A stretch of 64,000 bases of DNA. Source: an uncultured Bilophila sp. (GTDB taxonomy: Bacteria > Desulfobacterota > Desulfovibrionia > Desulfovibrionales > Desulfovibrionaceae). This document shows, piece by piece, positions 49,338 through 58,662 of the stretch (the first letter of the stretch is position 1; each line of letters opens with the position of its first letter). The notes beneath the pieces were generated by a model. That model searched no databases. It saw only the letters and a program-made list of their open reading frames with translations, and had not been told where the DNA came from. Location of the stretch: contig CAJUHZ010000003.1 in NCBI GenBank assembly GCA_910585945.1, forward strand, positions 79,182 to 143,181, written 5' to 3'. Position numbers and translations under genes: made by a program.

Positions 49338-50990
49338 ATGGCAAAGCTTCCGAGCCCAGAACAGCTCATCGCCGACCGTCCGCCGTTCCCCGAACGGAGA
49401 TGGATGGACGTAAAGCCCACCTTCAAGCCGGGAAACTACTGTTACCCCGCCAAGCTTGAAATCATGCAGGGCCTGCACATGCCCAACCCCCACGCCTGGC
49501 AGCCCGAGGACGAAGACTGGAACCTGCCGGAAAACTGGGAAGAGATCATCTACAAGGCGTTCAAGGAACGGCTGGCCAAACACCGTTCCCTGAAACTTTT
49601 CATGGACACCTGCGTGCGTTGCGGCGCCTGTGCGGACAAGTGTCATTTCTTCCTCGGCACCAACGATCCGAAAAACATGCCCGTGTTGCGCGCCGAACTT
49701 TTGCGCTCGGTCTACCGCAAGGATTTCACGCTTGTCGGCAAGCTGCTCGGCAAGGTTGCGGGGAGCCGCAAGCTTTCCAAGGACGTGATCAAGGAGTGGT
49801 TCTACTACTTCTACCAGTGCACCGAGTGCCGCCGCTGTTCGCTTTTCTGCCCCTACGGCATCGACACGGCCGAAATCACGGCCATTGCTCGCGAACTGCT
49901 GCATGAAGTCGGGCTTGGCATCAACTGGATCATGGAGCCGGTGTCCAACTGCAACCGCACGGGCAACCATCTTGGCATCCAGCCGCACGCCTTCAAGGAA
50001 ATCGTGGAATTCCTCTGTGACGACATCGAGGAAGTCACGGGCATCCGCATCAATCCGCCCTTCAACGAGAAGGGGCATGAAATTCTGTTCATCACGCCTT
50101 CGGGCGACGTGTTCGCCGATCCCGGCATCTACACGTTCATGGGCTATCTCATGCTCTTCCACGAACTCGGGCTGGACTACACGCTGTCGACCTACGCGTC
50201 GGAAGGCGGCAACTTCGGTTCGTTCGTGTCGTTCGACATGGCCAAGAAGCTCAACGCCAAGATGTACGCCGAGGCGCGGCGTCTCGGCGCAAAGTGGATC
50301 CTTGGCGGCGAATGCGGCCACATGTGGCGCGTGGTGAACCAGTACATGGCCACCTACAATGGTCCCGCGCCGGAAGGAATGATCGACGTGCCGGTCTCAC
50401 CGATCACGGGCACGCGCTTTGAACGGGCGAAGAGCACCAAAATGGTGCACATCACCGAATTCACGGCCGACCTCATCCACCACAACAAGCTCAACCTGAA
50501 GCCTTCGCGCAACGATCATATCATCACGACATTCCATGATTCGTGCAACCCCGCCCGGGCGATGGGCCTGCTGGAAGAGCCGCGCGCCATCTTGCGGGCG
50601 GTGTGCAACAACTTCGTGGAAATGCCGGCGCACACCATTCGGGAAGAAACGTTCTGCTGCGGCTCCGGTTCCGGCCTCAACACCGAGGAAATCATGGAAT
50701 TGCGCCTGCGGGCCGGGTTCCCGCGCGGCAACGCCCTGCGCCATGTGCAGTTGCATAATGACGTCAACTGGATGACGTGCATCTGCGCTCTGGACCGGGC
50801 CACGCTCCCGCCGGTGGCCGCCTACTGGGCGCCGGGCGTGACGGTGAGCGGACTGCACGAACTTGTGGCCAACGCCCTGGTCATGAAGGGTGAAAAACCC
50901 CGCCAGTTGAACCTCCGCCAGGAAGATCTGCCCAATCCCGATCCCGAGCCGGAGGACGAGACAGGCCAGGCGGAAGGGGAGGACGCATAG
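49338..50990 (+). CDS. dsrK: DsrK, HdrD-like iron-sulfur catalytic subunit
   Basis: 550 aa, AAGGAG before the ATG. Cytoplasmic subunit that is thought to reduce the DsrC trisulfide/disulfide during sulfite reduction. Two ferredoxin motifs: CVRCGACADKCHF (about 94) and CTECRRCSLFCPYG (about 161). Two CCG-type cysteine-rich parts support the special 4Fe-4S centre, including EETFCCGSGSGLN. ECGHMWRVVNQY and HDSCNPARAMGL fit the HdrD core. Fully intact. Confidence 0.96.
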   Translation: MAKLPSPEQLIADRPPFPERRWMDVKPTFKPGNYCYPAKLEIMQGLHMPNPHAWQPEDEDWNLPENWEEIIYKAFKERLAKHRSLKLFMDTCVRCGACADKCHFFLGTNDPKNMPVLRAELLRSVYRKDFTLVGKLLGKVAGSRKLSKDVIKEWFYYFYQCTECRRCSLFCPYGIDTAEITAIARELLHEVGLGINWIMEPVSNCNRTGNHLGIQPHAFKEIVEFLCDDIEEVTGIRINPPFNEKGHEILFITPSGDVFADPGIYTFMGYLMLFHELGLDYTLSTYASEGGNFGSFVSFDMAKKLNAKMYAEARRLGAKWILGGECGHMWRVVNQYMATYNGPAPEGMIDVPVSPITGTRFERAKSTKMVHITEFTADLIHHNKLNLKPSRNDHIITTFHDSCNPARAMGLLEEPRAILRAVCNNFVEMPAHTIREETFCCGSGSGLNTEEIMELRLRAGFPRGNALRHVQLHNDVNWMTCICALDRATLPPVAAYWAPGVTVSGLHELVANALVMKGEKPRQLNLRQEDLPNPDPEPEDETGQAEGEDA

Positions 50991-50993
50991 CTC

Positions 50994-51380
50994 ATGTACC
51001 ATGCCAAATACATCATTCCCGGTCTTGTGATCGCTGTCGTGCTCTTTTCCGCGCCGTTCTGGCTGAACCTTGGGAGCAAGACGTACGAATACCCTGACGT
51101 CGCCCTGCCCACGAACAGCGAATGGAAAACCTGCATCGAGCCGACAGAATGGATGCGCGCCAACCATATGGACCTGCTCAACACCTGGCGCGACGAGGCC
51201 ATTCGTGAAGGCAAGCGCGTCTACAGGGCCACTGACGGCCGCTACTGGACCGTGAGCCTGCAGGAAACCTGCATGGGCTGCCACGTCAACAAGGTCGATT
51301 TTTGCGACAAGTGCCACGACAGCAACAATGTCCAGCCCTACTGCTGGGATTGCCATGTCGCGCCGAGGGGGAACAACTGA
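50994..51380 (+). CDS. dsrJ: DsrJ, periplasmic triheme cytochrome c
   Basis: 128 aa. N-terminal membrane anchor/signal (YIIPGLVIAVVLFSAPFWLN). Three CxxCH heme sites near the end: CMGCH, CDKCH, CWDCH. One heme in this family has unusual Cys/His ligation. Starts three bases after dsrK and shares TGATG with dsrO. Confidence 0.96.
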   Translation: MYHAKYIIPGLVIAVVLFSAPFWLNLGSKTYEYPDVALPTNSEWKTCIEPTEWMRANHMDLLNTWRDEAIREGKRVYRATDGRYWTVSLQETCMGCHVNKVDFCDKCHDSNNVQPYCWDCHVAPRGNN

Positions 51381-52186
51381 TGAAAGGGAGCAGACGAGAC
51401 TTTCTCAGGATGGCCGGATTGTCGGCCTTCGCGCTCGGCGCGGCCTCTGTGGCGTCCGCGGTGGGGACCCCGGCCGCTTCCGCGCAGCCTGCCGCCACGC
51501 CGGAACCGGGCGCGGCCGGCAACTTCATGACCAACCCGTCCGAACCGCAGGCCAAACGCTGGGCCATGGTCATCGACACGCGCAAGTTCACCACGCCGGA
51601 GCAAATCCGGCGCGTCACCGACGCCTGCCGCCACGCGCACAACGTGCCCGTCATCCCCGGCAAGCAGGAAGTGAAGTGGATTTGGGCGGACAGCTACCAC
51701 CATGTGTTTACCGACGACACCAACGCCTTTCTGCCCGAGCGTCTGATCAACGGACAGTTCCTGCTCATGTGCAACCACTGCACCAACCCGCCGTGCGTGC
51801 GCGTGTGCCCCACGCAGGCCACGTTCAAGGCGGAAAACGGCATGGTGGTCATGGATCCGCACCGTTGCATCGGCTGCCGTTTCTGCATGGCCGGCTGCCC
51901 CTACGGCGCGCGCAGCTTCAACTTCCGTGACCCGCAGGACTATGTGGAACAGGTGAACCCCGACTACCCCATGCGCATGCGCGGGGTGGTGGAAAAATGC
52001 ACCTTCTGCCCCGAGCGTCTGGCCGCCGGCAAACTGCCGGCGTGCGTGGAAGCTTCGGACGGCGCCATGATTTTCGGCGATCTCAACGATCCGCATTCGC
52101 CGGTTCGCAAGGCCCTGGCCGAAAACTTCACCGTCCGTCGCAAGCCCTCGCTCGGCACCGAACCCGGCGTCTACTACATTATCTAG
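51380..52186 (+). CDS. dsrO: DsrO, Tat-exported iron-sulfur protein
   Basis: 268 aa. Start at 51380 overlaps the dsrJ stop. The Tat motif SRRDFLRMAG at residues 4-13 is followed by a hydrophobic region and ASA. Ferredoxin clusters: CNHCTNPPCVRVCPTQ, CIGCRFCMAGCPYGAR and CTFCPERLAAGKLPAC. Works in the periplasm with DsrJ and DsrP. Confidence 0.96.
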   Translation: MKGSRRDFLRMAGLSAFALGAASVASAVGTPAASAQPAATPEPGAAGNFMTNPSEPQAKRWAMVIDTRKFTTPEQIRRVTDACRHAHNVPVIPGKQEVKWIWADSYHHVFTDDTNAFLPERLINGQFLLMCNHCTNPPCVRVCPTQATFKAENGMVVMDPHRCIGCRFCMAGCPYGARSFNFRDPQDYVEQVNPDYPMRMRGVVEKCTFCPERLAAGKLPACVEASDGAMIFGDLNDPHSPVRKALAENFTVRRKPSLGTEPGVYYII

Positions 52187-52228
52187 ACGCATGGAACGGC
52201 TTACACTCAACATGTCACAGGGGTCGCC

Positions 52229-53413
52229 ATGCTCGAACTGATCTTCAAAAGCCGGCCGCGTTACTACGTCTGGCTGTGTTGTCTGGGCGCTCTCATCGGG
52301 CTTGCCTTCTGCGTGTATCTTGTCCAGGTCTTTTGCGGTCTTGCCATCACAGGCATGAGCCGCGACGTGACCTGGGGCTTTTACATCTCCCAGTTCACCT
52401 ATTTCGTGGGCGTGGCCGCTTCGGCGGTGATGCTTGTTCTGCCCGCGTATTTCCACCATTATGAAAAATTCAAGCGCGTGATCATCTTCGGCGAATTCAT
52501 GGCCGTGGCTTCGGTGATCATGTGCATGCTGTTCATCGTGGTGGACCTCGGGCAGCCGCAGCGGGCGCTCAACGTGTTGCTGCATCCCACGCCCAATTCC
52601 GTCATGTTCTGGGATATGACGGTACTTTTCGGCTATCTTCTTCTCAACATGGTCATCGGCTGGACCACGCTTGAAGCGGAGCGCAACGGCGTGAAGCCGG
52701 GCGGGTGGGTCAAGCCGCTGGTCTACCTTTCCATCGTCTGGGCGTTCTCCATCCATACCGTCACCGGTTTTCTCTACGCGGGTCTGCCCGGCCGCCATTA
52801 CTGGCTCACCGCCATCATGGCCGCGCGCTTCCTGGCTTCGGCCTTCTGCTCCGGCCCGGCCATCCTCCTGCTTCTGCTCCTGGTTCTGCGCCGGCTGACC
52901 GGTTTTGAACCGGGCAGACAGGCCATGAAGACGCTGGCGACGATCATCACCTACGCCATGTGCATCAATGTGTTCTTCTACCTGCTGGAAGTCTTCACCG
53001 CGTTCTACAGCGGCATTCCGGGGCACCAGCATCCGCTCATCTACCTCTTCACGGGGCATGACGGCATGGCGTGGGTCAACGGCTGGATGTGGACGGCCGC
53101 CATCTTCGCCATTTTCTCCCTTGCCCTGCTCATTCCGCCGGCGTTGCGCCACAATGAGCACATCCTGCCCTGGGCGCTGGCCATGCTGGTCATCGCCTCG
53201 TGGATCGACAAGGGCCTTGGCCTGATCATCGGCGGCTTCACGCCCACGCCCTTTGAAACCTTCACCAACTACGCGCCCACGCTGGCCGAAATCATCATCG
53301 GTCTCGGCGTGTACGGGGTGGGGCTGCTGATCCTTTCCGTTCTGTGGAAAGTCGCCATCAATGTGAAGAAGGAAGCCGGCACGTTCGAGCTGCCTGCCGA
53401 AGCGGGCAAGTAG
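52229..53413 (+). CDS. dsrP: DsrP, NrfD-like integral membrane subunit
   Basis: 394 aa with about ten membrane spans, NrfD/PsrC family quinone-interacting subunit. Segments: YYVWLCCLGALIGLAFCVYL, GMSRDVTWGFYISQFTYFVG, ILLLLLLVLRRLTGFEPG. Last gene of the operon; a hairpin follows. With DsrM it gives the complex two membrane electron entries. Confidence 0.95.
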   Translation: MLELIFKSRPRYYVWLCCLGALIGLAFCVYLVQVFCGLAITGMSRDVTWGFYISQFTYFVGVAASAVMLVLPAYFHHYEKFKRVIIFGEFMAVASVIMCMLFIVVDLGQPQRALNVLLHPTPNSVMFWDMTVLFGYLLLNMVIGWTTLEAERNGVKPGGWVKPLVYLSIVWAFSIHTVTGFLYAGLPGRHYWLTAIMAARFLASAFCSGPAILLLLLLVLRRLTGFEPGRQAMKTLATIITYAMCINVFFYLLEVFTAFYSGIPGHQHPLIYLFTGHDGMAWVNGWMWTAAIFAIFSLALLIPPALRHNEHILPWALAMLVIASWIDKGLGLIIGGFTPTPFETFTNYAPTLAEIIIGLGVYGVGLLILSVLWKVAINVKKEAGTFELPAEAGK

Positions 53414-53479
53414 CAGTCGGCAGCGCATGTTCACACCTTGAAAATGCTCTGCCAGTGACGCCGGCATGACCGGGTTTGG

Positions 53480-53525
53480 ACAGCCGTCCGGAACAGCGCA
53501 CAAAAGCGCCGTTCCGGGCGACTGT
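53480..53525 (+). terminator. Hairpin ending the dsrMKJOP operon
   Basis: 20-nt arms 53480-53499 and 53506-53525 (GCGCCGTTCCGGGCGACTGT side) pair with two mismatches and wobbles; loop ACAAAA. No U-run. Confidence 0.6.
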
Positions 53526-53537
53526 CCCCCCACTAAG

Positions 53538-53548
53538 GTTTCAGTTAG
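53538..53548 (+). repeat. 11-bp direct repeat, left copy
   Basis: GTTTCAGTTAG, at the GC-to-AT junction before dndC; identical copy at 58663-58673 just after the DndE/HerA-like gene. Confidence 0.6.
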
Positions 53549-53728
53549 TTGAAGGAGTAAAGCAATTGGAATTAACAAAATAGTTAGGCGGTTATACTTT
53601 TTGAAGGAACATTCTCAGCGAGTCCGAATGAATAGAGTATTTTTAAGATAAAACTGAGGAGTAAGTTCATATTTTTTAGTAAGTATATTTTTTATATCAG
53701 AATTGAATTACAGTATTTCAAGTCATGA

Positions 53729-54883
53729 ATGGATCAGGATAAAATTTTTATGCAATCTTGTGTTTTAACAAAAGATATATTGTTTGATTCTTTAGTTGAA
53801 TCAGTAGCGGAAGAGTATATAAATGATAGGCAGAACTATCCTTGGATAATTGGATTTTCTGGAGGAAAAGATAGTTCGCTTGTGGCACATATTGTTTTTC
53901 AATCTATTTTAAATATAAGACCGAGTAAGAGAGTTAGAGATATTTATATTATATCAAATAACACTCTTGTAGAAAGTCCACTTGTCTTAGAGCATATAAC
54001 TAAGCAGTTATCATTGATAGATGAAGCAGCAAAAAATTTTAATTTACCAATAAAAACCCATATTACACGTCCAAATGTTGAGCATACATTTTGGACGCTT
54101 TTGATTGGAAAAGGATATCCAAGTCCTAATCAAAGAATGCGTTGGTGTACTGATAGATTAAAAATACAGCCTACTTCAAAATTCATTTTGAATAATGTTT
54201 CGGAGCATGGTGCTGCAATTATAGTTCTTGGTGTTAGGAAAGATGAAAGTAGTAGTAGAAAATCTGTTATTGGTAAGTATAAAAATATAGATGGTTCAAA
54301 ACTTTCTCCACATAGTGATCTTCACGGGGCCTATATTTATAGGCCAATATCTGATATTTCTACATCAGATGTATGGAGTTTATTGTCATATAATGATCCC
54401 CCATGGGGAGGGACACATGAACACCTGATACAACTCTACAGAGATGCAAAAGGTGGTGAGTGTCCAATGGTTCTTAGTAAGGACGAAGCACCTGGGTGTG
54501 GAACAGCATCCAGTAGATTCGGCTGCTGGGTTTGTACTGTTGTTGAGAAGGATAGGAGTTTACAGGGCTTCGTTGATTCAGGGAAGAAAAAATACCAAAT
54601 ATTAATTGATTTTAGAGATTGGTTGAAAAGTATTCGCAATGCTCCTGAACATCGCCAAATTCGTAGAAGAAATGGTAATTTAACTTTTGAAGCATCGGGT
54701 AAGCATATACCAGGCCCCTTTACTATTTCTTCCAGAAAATTAATTTTGGAAAAACTCTTGATTACCCAACAAGAATATGGGCAAGAGTTGATCATGAAAG
54801 AAGAGTTAGATTTGATTGCATCAATATGGGCTGAGGAGTTAGTAAAAAAAAATAAAAATATAGGTGATATTGTATGGCGCTAG
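53729..54883 (+). CDS. dndC: DndC-like sulfurtransferase (PAPS-reductase fold) of a DNA phosphorothioation module
   Basis: 384 aa. PP-loop SGGKDSS at about 44-50, preceded by YPWIIGF; QRMRWCTDRLKIQP and GCGTASSRFGCWVCTVV supply the cysteines expected for an iron-sulfur DndC. DndC takes sulfur from a cysteine desulfurase and helps replace a non-bridging backbone oxygen in DNA. Characterised DndC proteins are usually longer (about 500 aa), so this is a compact version. ATG 53729 has no clear ribosome site; ATG 53750, with AGGAT nine bases upstream, is an alternative. Much more AT-rich than the surrounding chromosome. Overlaps the next gene by 10 bases. Confidence 0.88.
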   Translation: MDQDKIFMQSCVLTKDILFDSLVESVAEEYINDRQNYPWIIGFSGGKDSSLVAHIVFQSILNIRPSKRVRDIYIISNNTLVESPLVLEHITKQLSLIDEAAKNFNLPIKTHITRPNVEHTFWTLLIGKGYPSPNQRMRWCTDRLKIQPTSKFILNNVSEHGAAIIVLGVRKDESSSRKSVIGKYKNIDGSKLSPHSDLHGAYIYRPISDISTSDVWSLLSYNDPPWGGTHEHLIQLYRDAKGGECPMVLSKDEAPGCGTASSRFGCWVCTVVEKDRSLQGFVDSGKKKYQILIDFRDWLKSIRNAPEHRQIRRRNGNLTFEASGKHIPGPFTISSRKLILEKLLITQQEYGQELIMKEELDLIASIWAEELVKKNKNIGDIVWR

Positions 54884-55077
54884 ATACCTATCTTGGAGAT
54901 CTCCCCCTTTGGGGAGATGGGGAAGCCAAGGAAATTCTGGAGTCTTTATGCACAGAATTTCAAGTAGATATTGATGTATTTGAAGAACTTGTCCAAATGC
55001 AGCGCGAGTATCAAGACAAGGAACGTGCCGCAGGTTCATACGAAAGAATTTCCGAAATTTTGGATAGGCTAGAGTAG
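54874..55077 (+). CDS. Small protein of the dnd module
   Basis: 67 aa, starting inside the end of dndC. Sequence is acidic and helical (LDTYLGDLPLWGDGEAKEI, VFEELVQMQREYQDKERAAG). Similar small proteins are found between dndC and dndD in some DNA-modification clusters; I cannot assign a mechanism. Position and spacing suggest it belongs to the complex. Confidence 0.75.
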   Translation: MALDTYLGDLPLWGDGEAKEILESLCTEFQVDIDVFEELVQMQREYQDKERAAGSYERISEILDRLE

Positions 55078-55085
55078 GTGGCTAT

Positions 55086-57125
55086 ATGTGGATATCACGT
55101 GTAGAGCTTGTAAATTTTAAGTCTTACCAACACCAAGTCTTTGAATTTCCCGCACCAAATAAATCAAAAAATATCATTTTAATTGGGGGGATGAATGGTT
55201 ATGGAAAGACTTCTATCCTTGAAGCTCTTTATTTAGGCTTATTTGGAAAAGACGCCGTTCCTCATTTGTCTCGTGCAGGGTTGAAAAACATTGGCTATCG
55301 TCCTTTTCTTGAGAACGCCCTGCATGGAAATGCCTTAAAAAATAATCGAGACATGATGAGTGTTGCCGTTCAAATTAATACTGGAGACTATGAGGGTTTT
55401 ATCATTACGCGCAAGTGGTATTTCAACAAAATTGGACATTATGTCGAAGAAGATGCTTTAATATATACTATTGAAATGGGAGTCCATAAAAAACCAATAC
55501 CGAATGAGCGTGCTAATGAAATCTTAGAGCAGTATTTTATACCCGCCCATCTTGCTCCTTTTTTCTTTTTTGATGGAGAAGAGGTAAAGTCTCTTGCATC
55601 ACAAAATCGTGTTGAGCAAATAAAAATGGGAATGGAGGGGTTACTTGGTGTAGTTATTTTGCGAGAGTTAAAAAAACGCCTCCAGCAATTTCAGATTCAC
55701 AAAAGGCAAGGTGTTGCTAATATAGATGTAGAAAGGCATCGTAGTTTATTCGATGAATTGATGATGAAGGAAGGAGATTTAGAAAAACTTATTGATAAAA
55801 AAATAAATTGTGAAAAGGAGATAGAGTCTCTCCAGATACAACAAAATGAGCTTACAAATAGGATTTTATCTTTTGGTGGTGGAGGTGGCGATATTGCAAG
55901 TCTTCGAGATATTATAATACAGCAGCGAGATACTCGTCAGGAGCTTGATGGATGTCAAGAAAAACTAGATCAAATTTTGTCTGAAAAACTTCCATTCCAT
56001 CTTATATCTTCTGATTTACTTTCTATATTTCGAGAACAATTATCTCGTGAGATAAATAAATTGAAATGGGATACAGAATGTAGTTCATTAAAGCCTAAAA
56101 AAGATATTTTACTTAACAATTTTTGGGATATGAAAGACCCGGTAGTGACCCCAGATCTGTCTCCTGAGCAAAAAAAGCAAGTCACAGAACGGCTTGAGAA
56201 TGCTTGGGCACGTCTTTTTTATCCCCCCCCTATTGATTGTGCAGAAACAATTACGCATAGTTATTTGTCTGAAAGTGGGCATGCAAAAGTTTTTGAGCTT
56301 ATAAATGCTACTATGGTTGGTGCTGACGAAATTCGAAATTTACTTCGTGAGAAGAGTAGATTATCCCTTCTACTTAAGGATTTAATAAGCAAACAGGCGA
56401 GAATTGAAGGCATCGATAGGGATGGTACCCTGACTAATTTGACAGCAGCTATGACTGGAATATCTGCTCAGCTAGAACAAAAACAAAGAGAATTAGGCGG
56501 TATTGAGCGTGAGGCTACTGCCCTTGATCAAATAGTAAAAGATCTACGAGCTACATACGAACGTGAACATGAAAAATTTATCTTTGCAAATCCCGTCAAT
56601 TCCCTTATCGGCAAAGCAGAAAGAGTCCAAAAACTTATACAGGCACTTGTACCACGGCTATATGCACTCAAAACAAAGCATCTTGCTGAAGCAATAAGTC
56701 GTATTTTTAAATATCTGGCGCACAAAACCCATATTGATTCTATTGAAATCAATGAAGATGGTTCATCACGATTGCTTAGCGCTTCAGGAAGTGAGATTAA
56801 ATTTGACAAGTCTGCCGGGGAAGATCAACTTTTCGCTACTTCCTTAATAGCAGCATTGGCACAAGTATCTGGTATAAAAGCTCCATTAGTTGTGGATACT
56901 CCCTTGGGGCGGTTAGATAGTCGTCATCGAAATAATGTTTTGGACTTCTGGGTTTCTGATAAAAATCGTCAAGTAATTCTGCTGAGTCAGGATGAGGAAA
57001 TCAATAATACTCTTTATAAAAAAATAAAGAGGCATGTTCTCAAAACATACATACTCTCCCATCATGAGTTAAGCGATGGTGTCGGAAAAACCGTAGCAAC
57101 TGAAAATAGTTATTTCGAGAGCTAA
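55086..57125 (+). CDS. dndD: DndD-like SMC/Rad50-type ATPase
   Basis: 679 aa. Walker A GGMNGYGKTSILEALYLG at about 34-51 in an N-terminal ATPase lobe (ISRVELVNFKSYQ), long coiled coil in the middle (about 200-520), ABC-like signature in SAGEDQLFATSLIAAL (about 578), Walker B with D-loop LVVDTPLGRLDSRHR (about 603). DndD is thought to use ATP to open or nick DNA for sulfur insertion. Eight bases after the small gene, one base before the next. Confidence 0.9.
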   Translation: MWISRVELVNFKSYQHQVFEFPAPNKSKNIILIGGMNGYGKTSILEALYLGLFGKDAVPHLSRAGLKNIGYRPFLENALHGNALKNNRDMMSVAVQINTGDYEGFIITRKWYFNKIGHYVEEDALIYTIEMGVHKKPIPNERANEILEQYFIPAHLAPFFFFDGEEVKSLASQNRVEQIKMGMEGLLGVVILRELKKRLQQFQIHKRQGVANIDVERHRSLFDELMMKEGDLEKLIDKKINCEKEIESLQIQQNELTNRILSFGGGGGDIASLRDIIIQQRDTRQELDGCQEKLDQILSEKLPFHLISSDLLSIFREQLSREINKLKWDTECSSLKPKKDILLNNFWDMKDPVVTPDLSPEQKKQVTERLENAWARLFYPPPIDCAETITHSYLSESGHAKVFELINATMVGADEIRNLLREKSRLSLLLKDLISKQARIEGIDRDGTLTNLTAAMTGISAQLEQKQRELGGIEREATALDQIVKDLRATYEREHEKFIFANPVNSLIGKAERVQKLIQALVPRLYALKTKHLAEAISRIFKYLAHKTHIDSIEINEDGSSRLLSASGSEIKFDKSAGEDQLFATSLIAALAQVSGIKAPLVVDTPLGRLDSRHRNNVLDFWVSDKNRQVILLSQDEEINNTLYKKIKRHVLKTYILSHHELSDGVGKTVATENSYFES

Positions 57126-57126
57126 T

Positions 57127-58650
57127 ATGACTACAGAACTTTCAATTACAGAGATTTTACTCGCTAATTTTCAGGCAAATAAAGAAGGTTCTATTCTCTC
57201 GGAGGAAATGAGAAGACTTCTTGGACTTTCAACCCATTATAAAATCGGGCGGTTGGCCCTTGGTCGTTCCATGGGTGAACCAAGTTACCCAGATTTAACA
57301 AGCGATACACCAGGACGCCCTCTAAAAGGAGGTCTTCTTTTCGGTGAAACAGAAGTCAGTTTATGGGTCGGATTGCTAATAACAAATATTTTGCACTATA
57401 ACCCACAGATAAAGATTAACCTGCAAGTTCTTCAAAATGCAGTAAAGAGACATTGGTCACGCGGTGTCAGACTTCTTAAAGATGATTGGATTTCTGTTGA
57501 TGAAGACTACGAAAAGTTTATCGAAATGCTTATTACCCGAAGAGCCGTTTTACCAGATAGTGTAAAAATCAAACCTGTTATTCCTGGCGAAGCCCATCCA
57601 TCTCTTTGTGGGGAACCTCGCCCAGTTATAATTAGTGTTGGAGAAGAGTTGGATTCAGGTGAACCGTTTACTCATTTGGTGAACGGTGTTGGTTACCCTC
57701 CGCATATGGCGGTTATGGGGCAAGTTGGTTCTGGCAAGACAAGGACAATGCTCAAAATCCTTTGTCAAATTAGAGAACAAACTAATGCGCCTGTGATTTT
57801 GCTTGACTTGGGAAAAGGTGAACTTGCCAAAGACCTGACCTTGCAAAATGCGCTCAATGCGACAGTGCTAGAAGTTCCGGATAAACCGATTCCTCTTGAT
57901 ATGTTTTACGGGTCAGATGACAATATGAATACAGCTTCTGATGCCGTGTTAGGATTTAGAGATTCCTTTTGCAGAGTGATGCAAAGTAGACCAGGGGCAA
58001 AGCAGCTTCAAAATATATCAGAATCCTTAAAACCACTATTCTCTTGTAAAAAAGAAATTTCATTACGTGATATAAAGGTACAAATTGATGATTTTTATCA
58101 AGCAAATGGATTGAATAAAGATATTGTAACATCTACTATTTATGATTTGAATGAACGTGAAATCTTTTCACCGGACTTTTCTCCTAAAGATTTTTTTTCA
58201 AAAAGCTGGATTATAACTTTTGCTAATGCAAGAGAAACAAGTAAAAATATTGCTACCTCGCTTTTGCTTGATGCTCTTAGTAATTTTTTAAAACGAAGCG
58301 AAGAAGCTCCTAGGGATGCTTCAGGGCATAGGGCAATAACCATTACACTTGCCATTGATGAGGCTAGAGATTTGCTTGCTCTCAAGCATAAGGCACTCTC
58401 TGAGAACATACGTTTGCACCGTTCAAAGGGACTTGTGACGATGCTCGCATCTCAAAGTCCTGATGATTATGATGGTAAAGCGGATGATTACCTTGAAAAT
58501 ATTGGACTACCTATTTGCTTTGCAACAAATGTCGCTAGTAATCAGGTACTTCAAAATATGTTCAAAGGAAAAACTAACTTTGCTTCATTGCAACCTGGAA
58601 TTTGTATGACTCTTAGAAAAAATAAGATGGTTAAGGTTAAGGTATTTTAG
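57127..58650 (+). CDS. DndE-like domain fused to HerA/FtsK-type ATPase
   Basis: 507 aa. Residues 1-130 resemble DndE (DUF1832): ILSEEMRRLLGLSTHYKIGR, LALGRSMGEPSYPDL, GGLLFGETEVSLWVGLLI. Residues about 165-507 form a HerA/VirB4-like ATPase with Walker A GQVGSGKTRT at about 198-207, VILLDLGKGELAKDL, and Walker B TLAIDEARDLL at about 408. Conventional DndE is a small stand-alone protein of about 110-130 aa, so the fusion is unusual for a textbook dnd operon. The ATPase could translocate modified or unmodified DNA, coupling modification to defence; this is inference. Confidence 0.8.
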   Translation: MTTELSITEILLANFQANKEGSILSEEMRRLLGLSTHYKIGRLALGRSMGEPSYPDLTSDTPGRPLKGGLLFGETEVSLWVGLLITNILHYNPQIKINLQVLQNAVKRHWSRGVRLLKDDWISVDEDYEKFIEMLITRRAVLPDSVKIKPVIPGEAHPSLCGEPRPVIISVGEELDSGEPFTHLVNGVGYPPHMAVMGQVGSGKTRTMLKILCQIREQTNAPVILLDLGKGELAKDLTLQNALNATVLEVPDKPIPLDMFYGSDDNMNTASDAVLGFRDSFCRVMQSRPGAKQLQNISESLKPLFSCKKEISLRDIKVQIDDFYQANGLNKDIVTSTIYDLNEREIFSPDFSPKDFFSKSWIITFANARETSKNIATSLLLDALSNFLKRSEEAPRDASGHRAITITLAIDEARDLLALKHKALSENIRLHRSKGLVTMLASQSPDDYDGKADDYLENIGLPICFATNVASNQVLQNMFKGKTNFASLQPGICMTLRKNKMVKVKVF

Positions 58651-58662
58651 CGTTGACCAGAT

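Larger units (their letters stand above)
53414..53728. other. Boundary between dsr operon and AT-rich island
   Basis: The first 110 bases are GC-rich and hold the dsr terminator hairpin. From about 53535 the sequence turns strongly AT-rich. An 11-bp direct repeat copy (GTTTCAGTTAG) lies at 53538-53548, followed by GAAGGAGTAAAG at 53551-53562, a Shine-Dalgarno-like string with no following start. The promoter of dndC should lie at 53580-53728. Confidence 0.6.

Noticed and set aside
51338..53578. 746-codon minus-strand frame opposite dsrO/dsrP
   Set aside because: His/Gly/Arg-rich mirror of two conserved genes.
53414..53728. tRNA gene as an integration site for the dnd island
   Set aside because: No cloverleaf or conserved tRNA T-arm string was found at either island edge.
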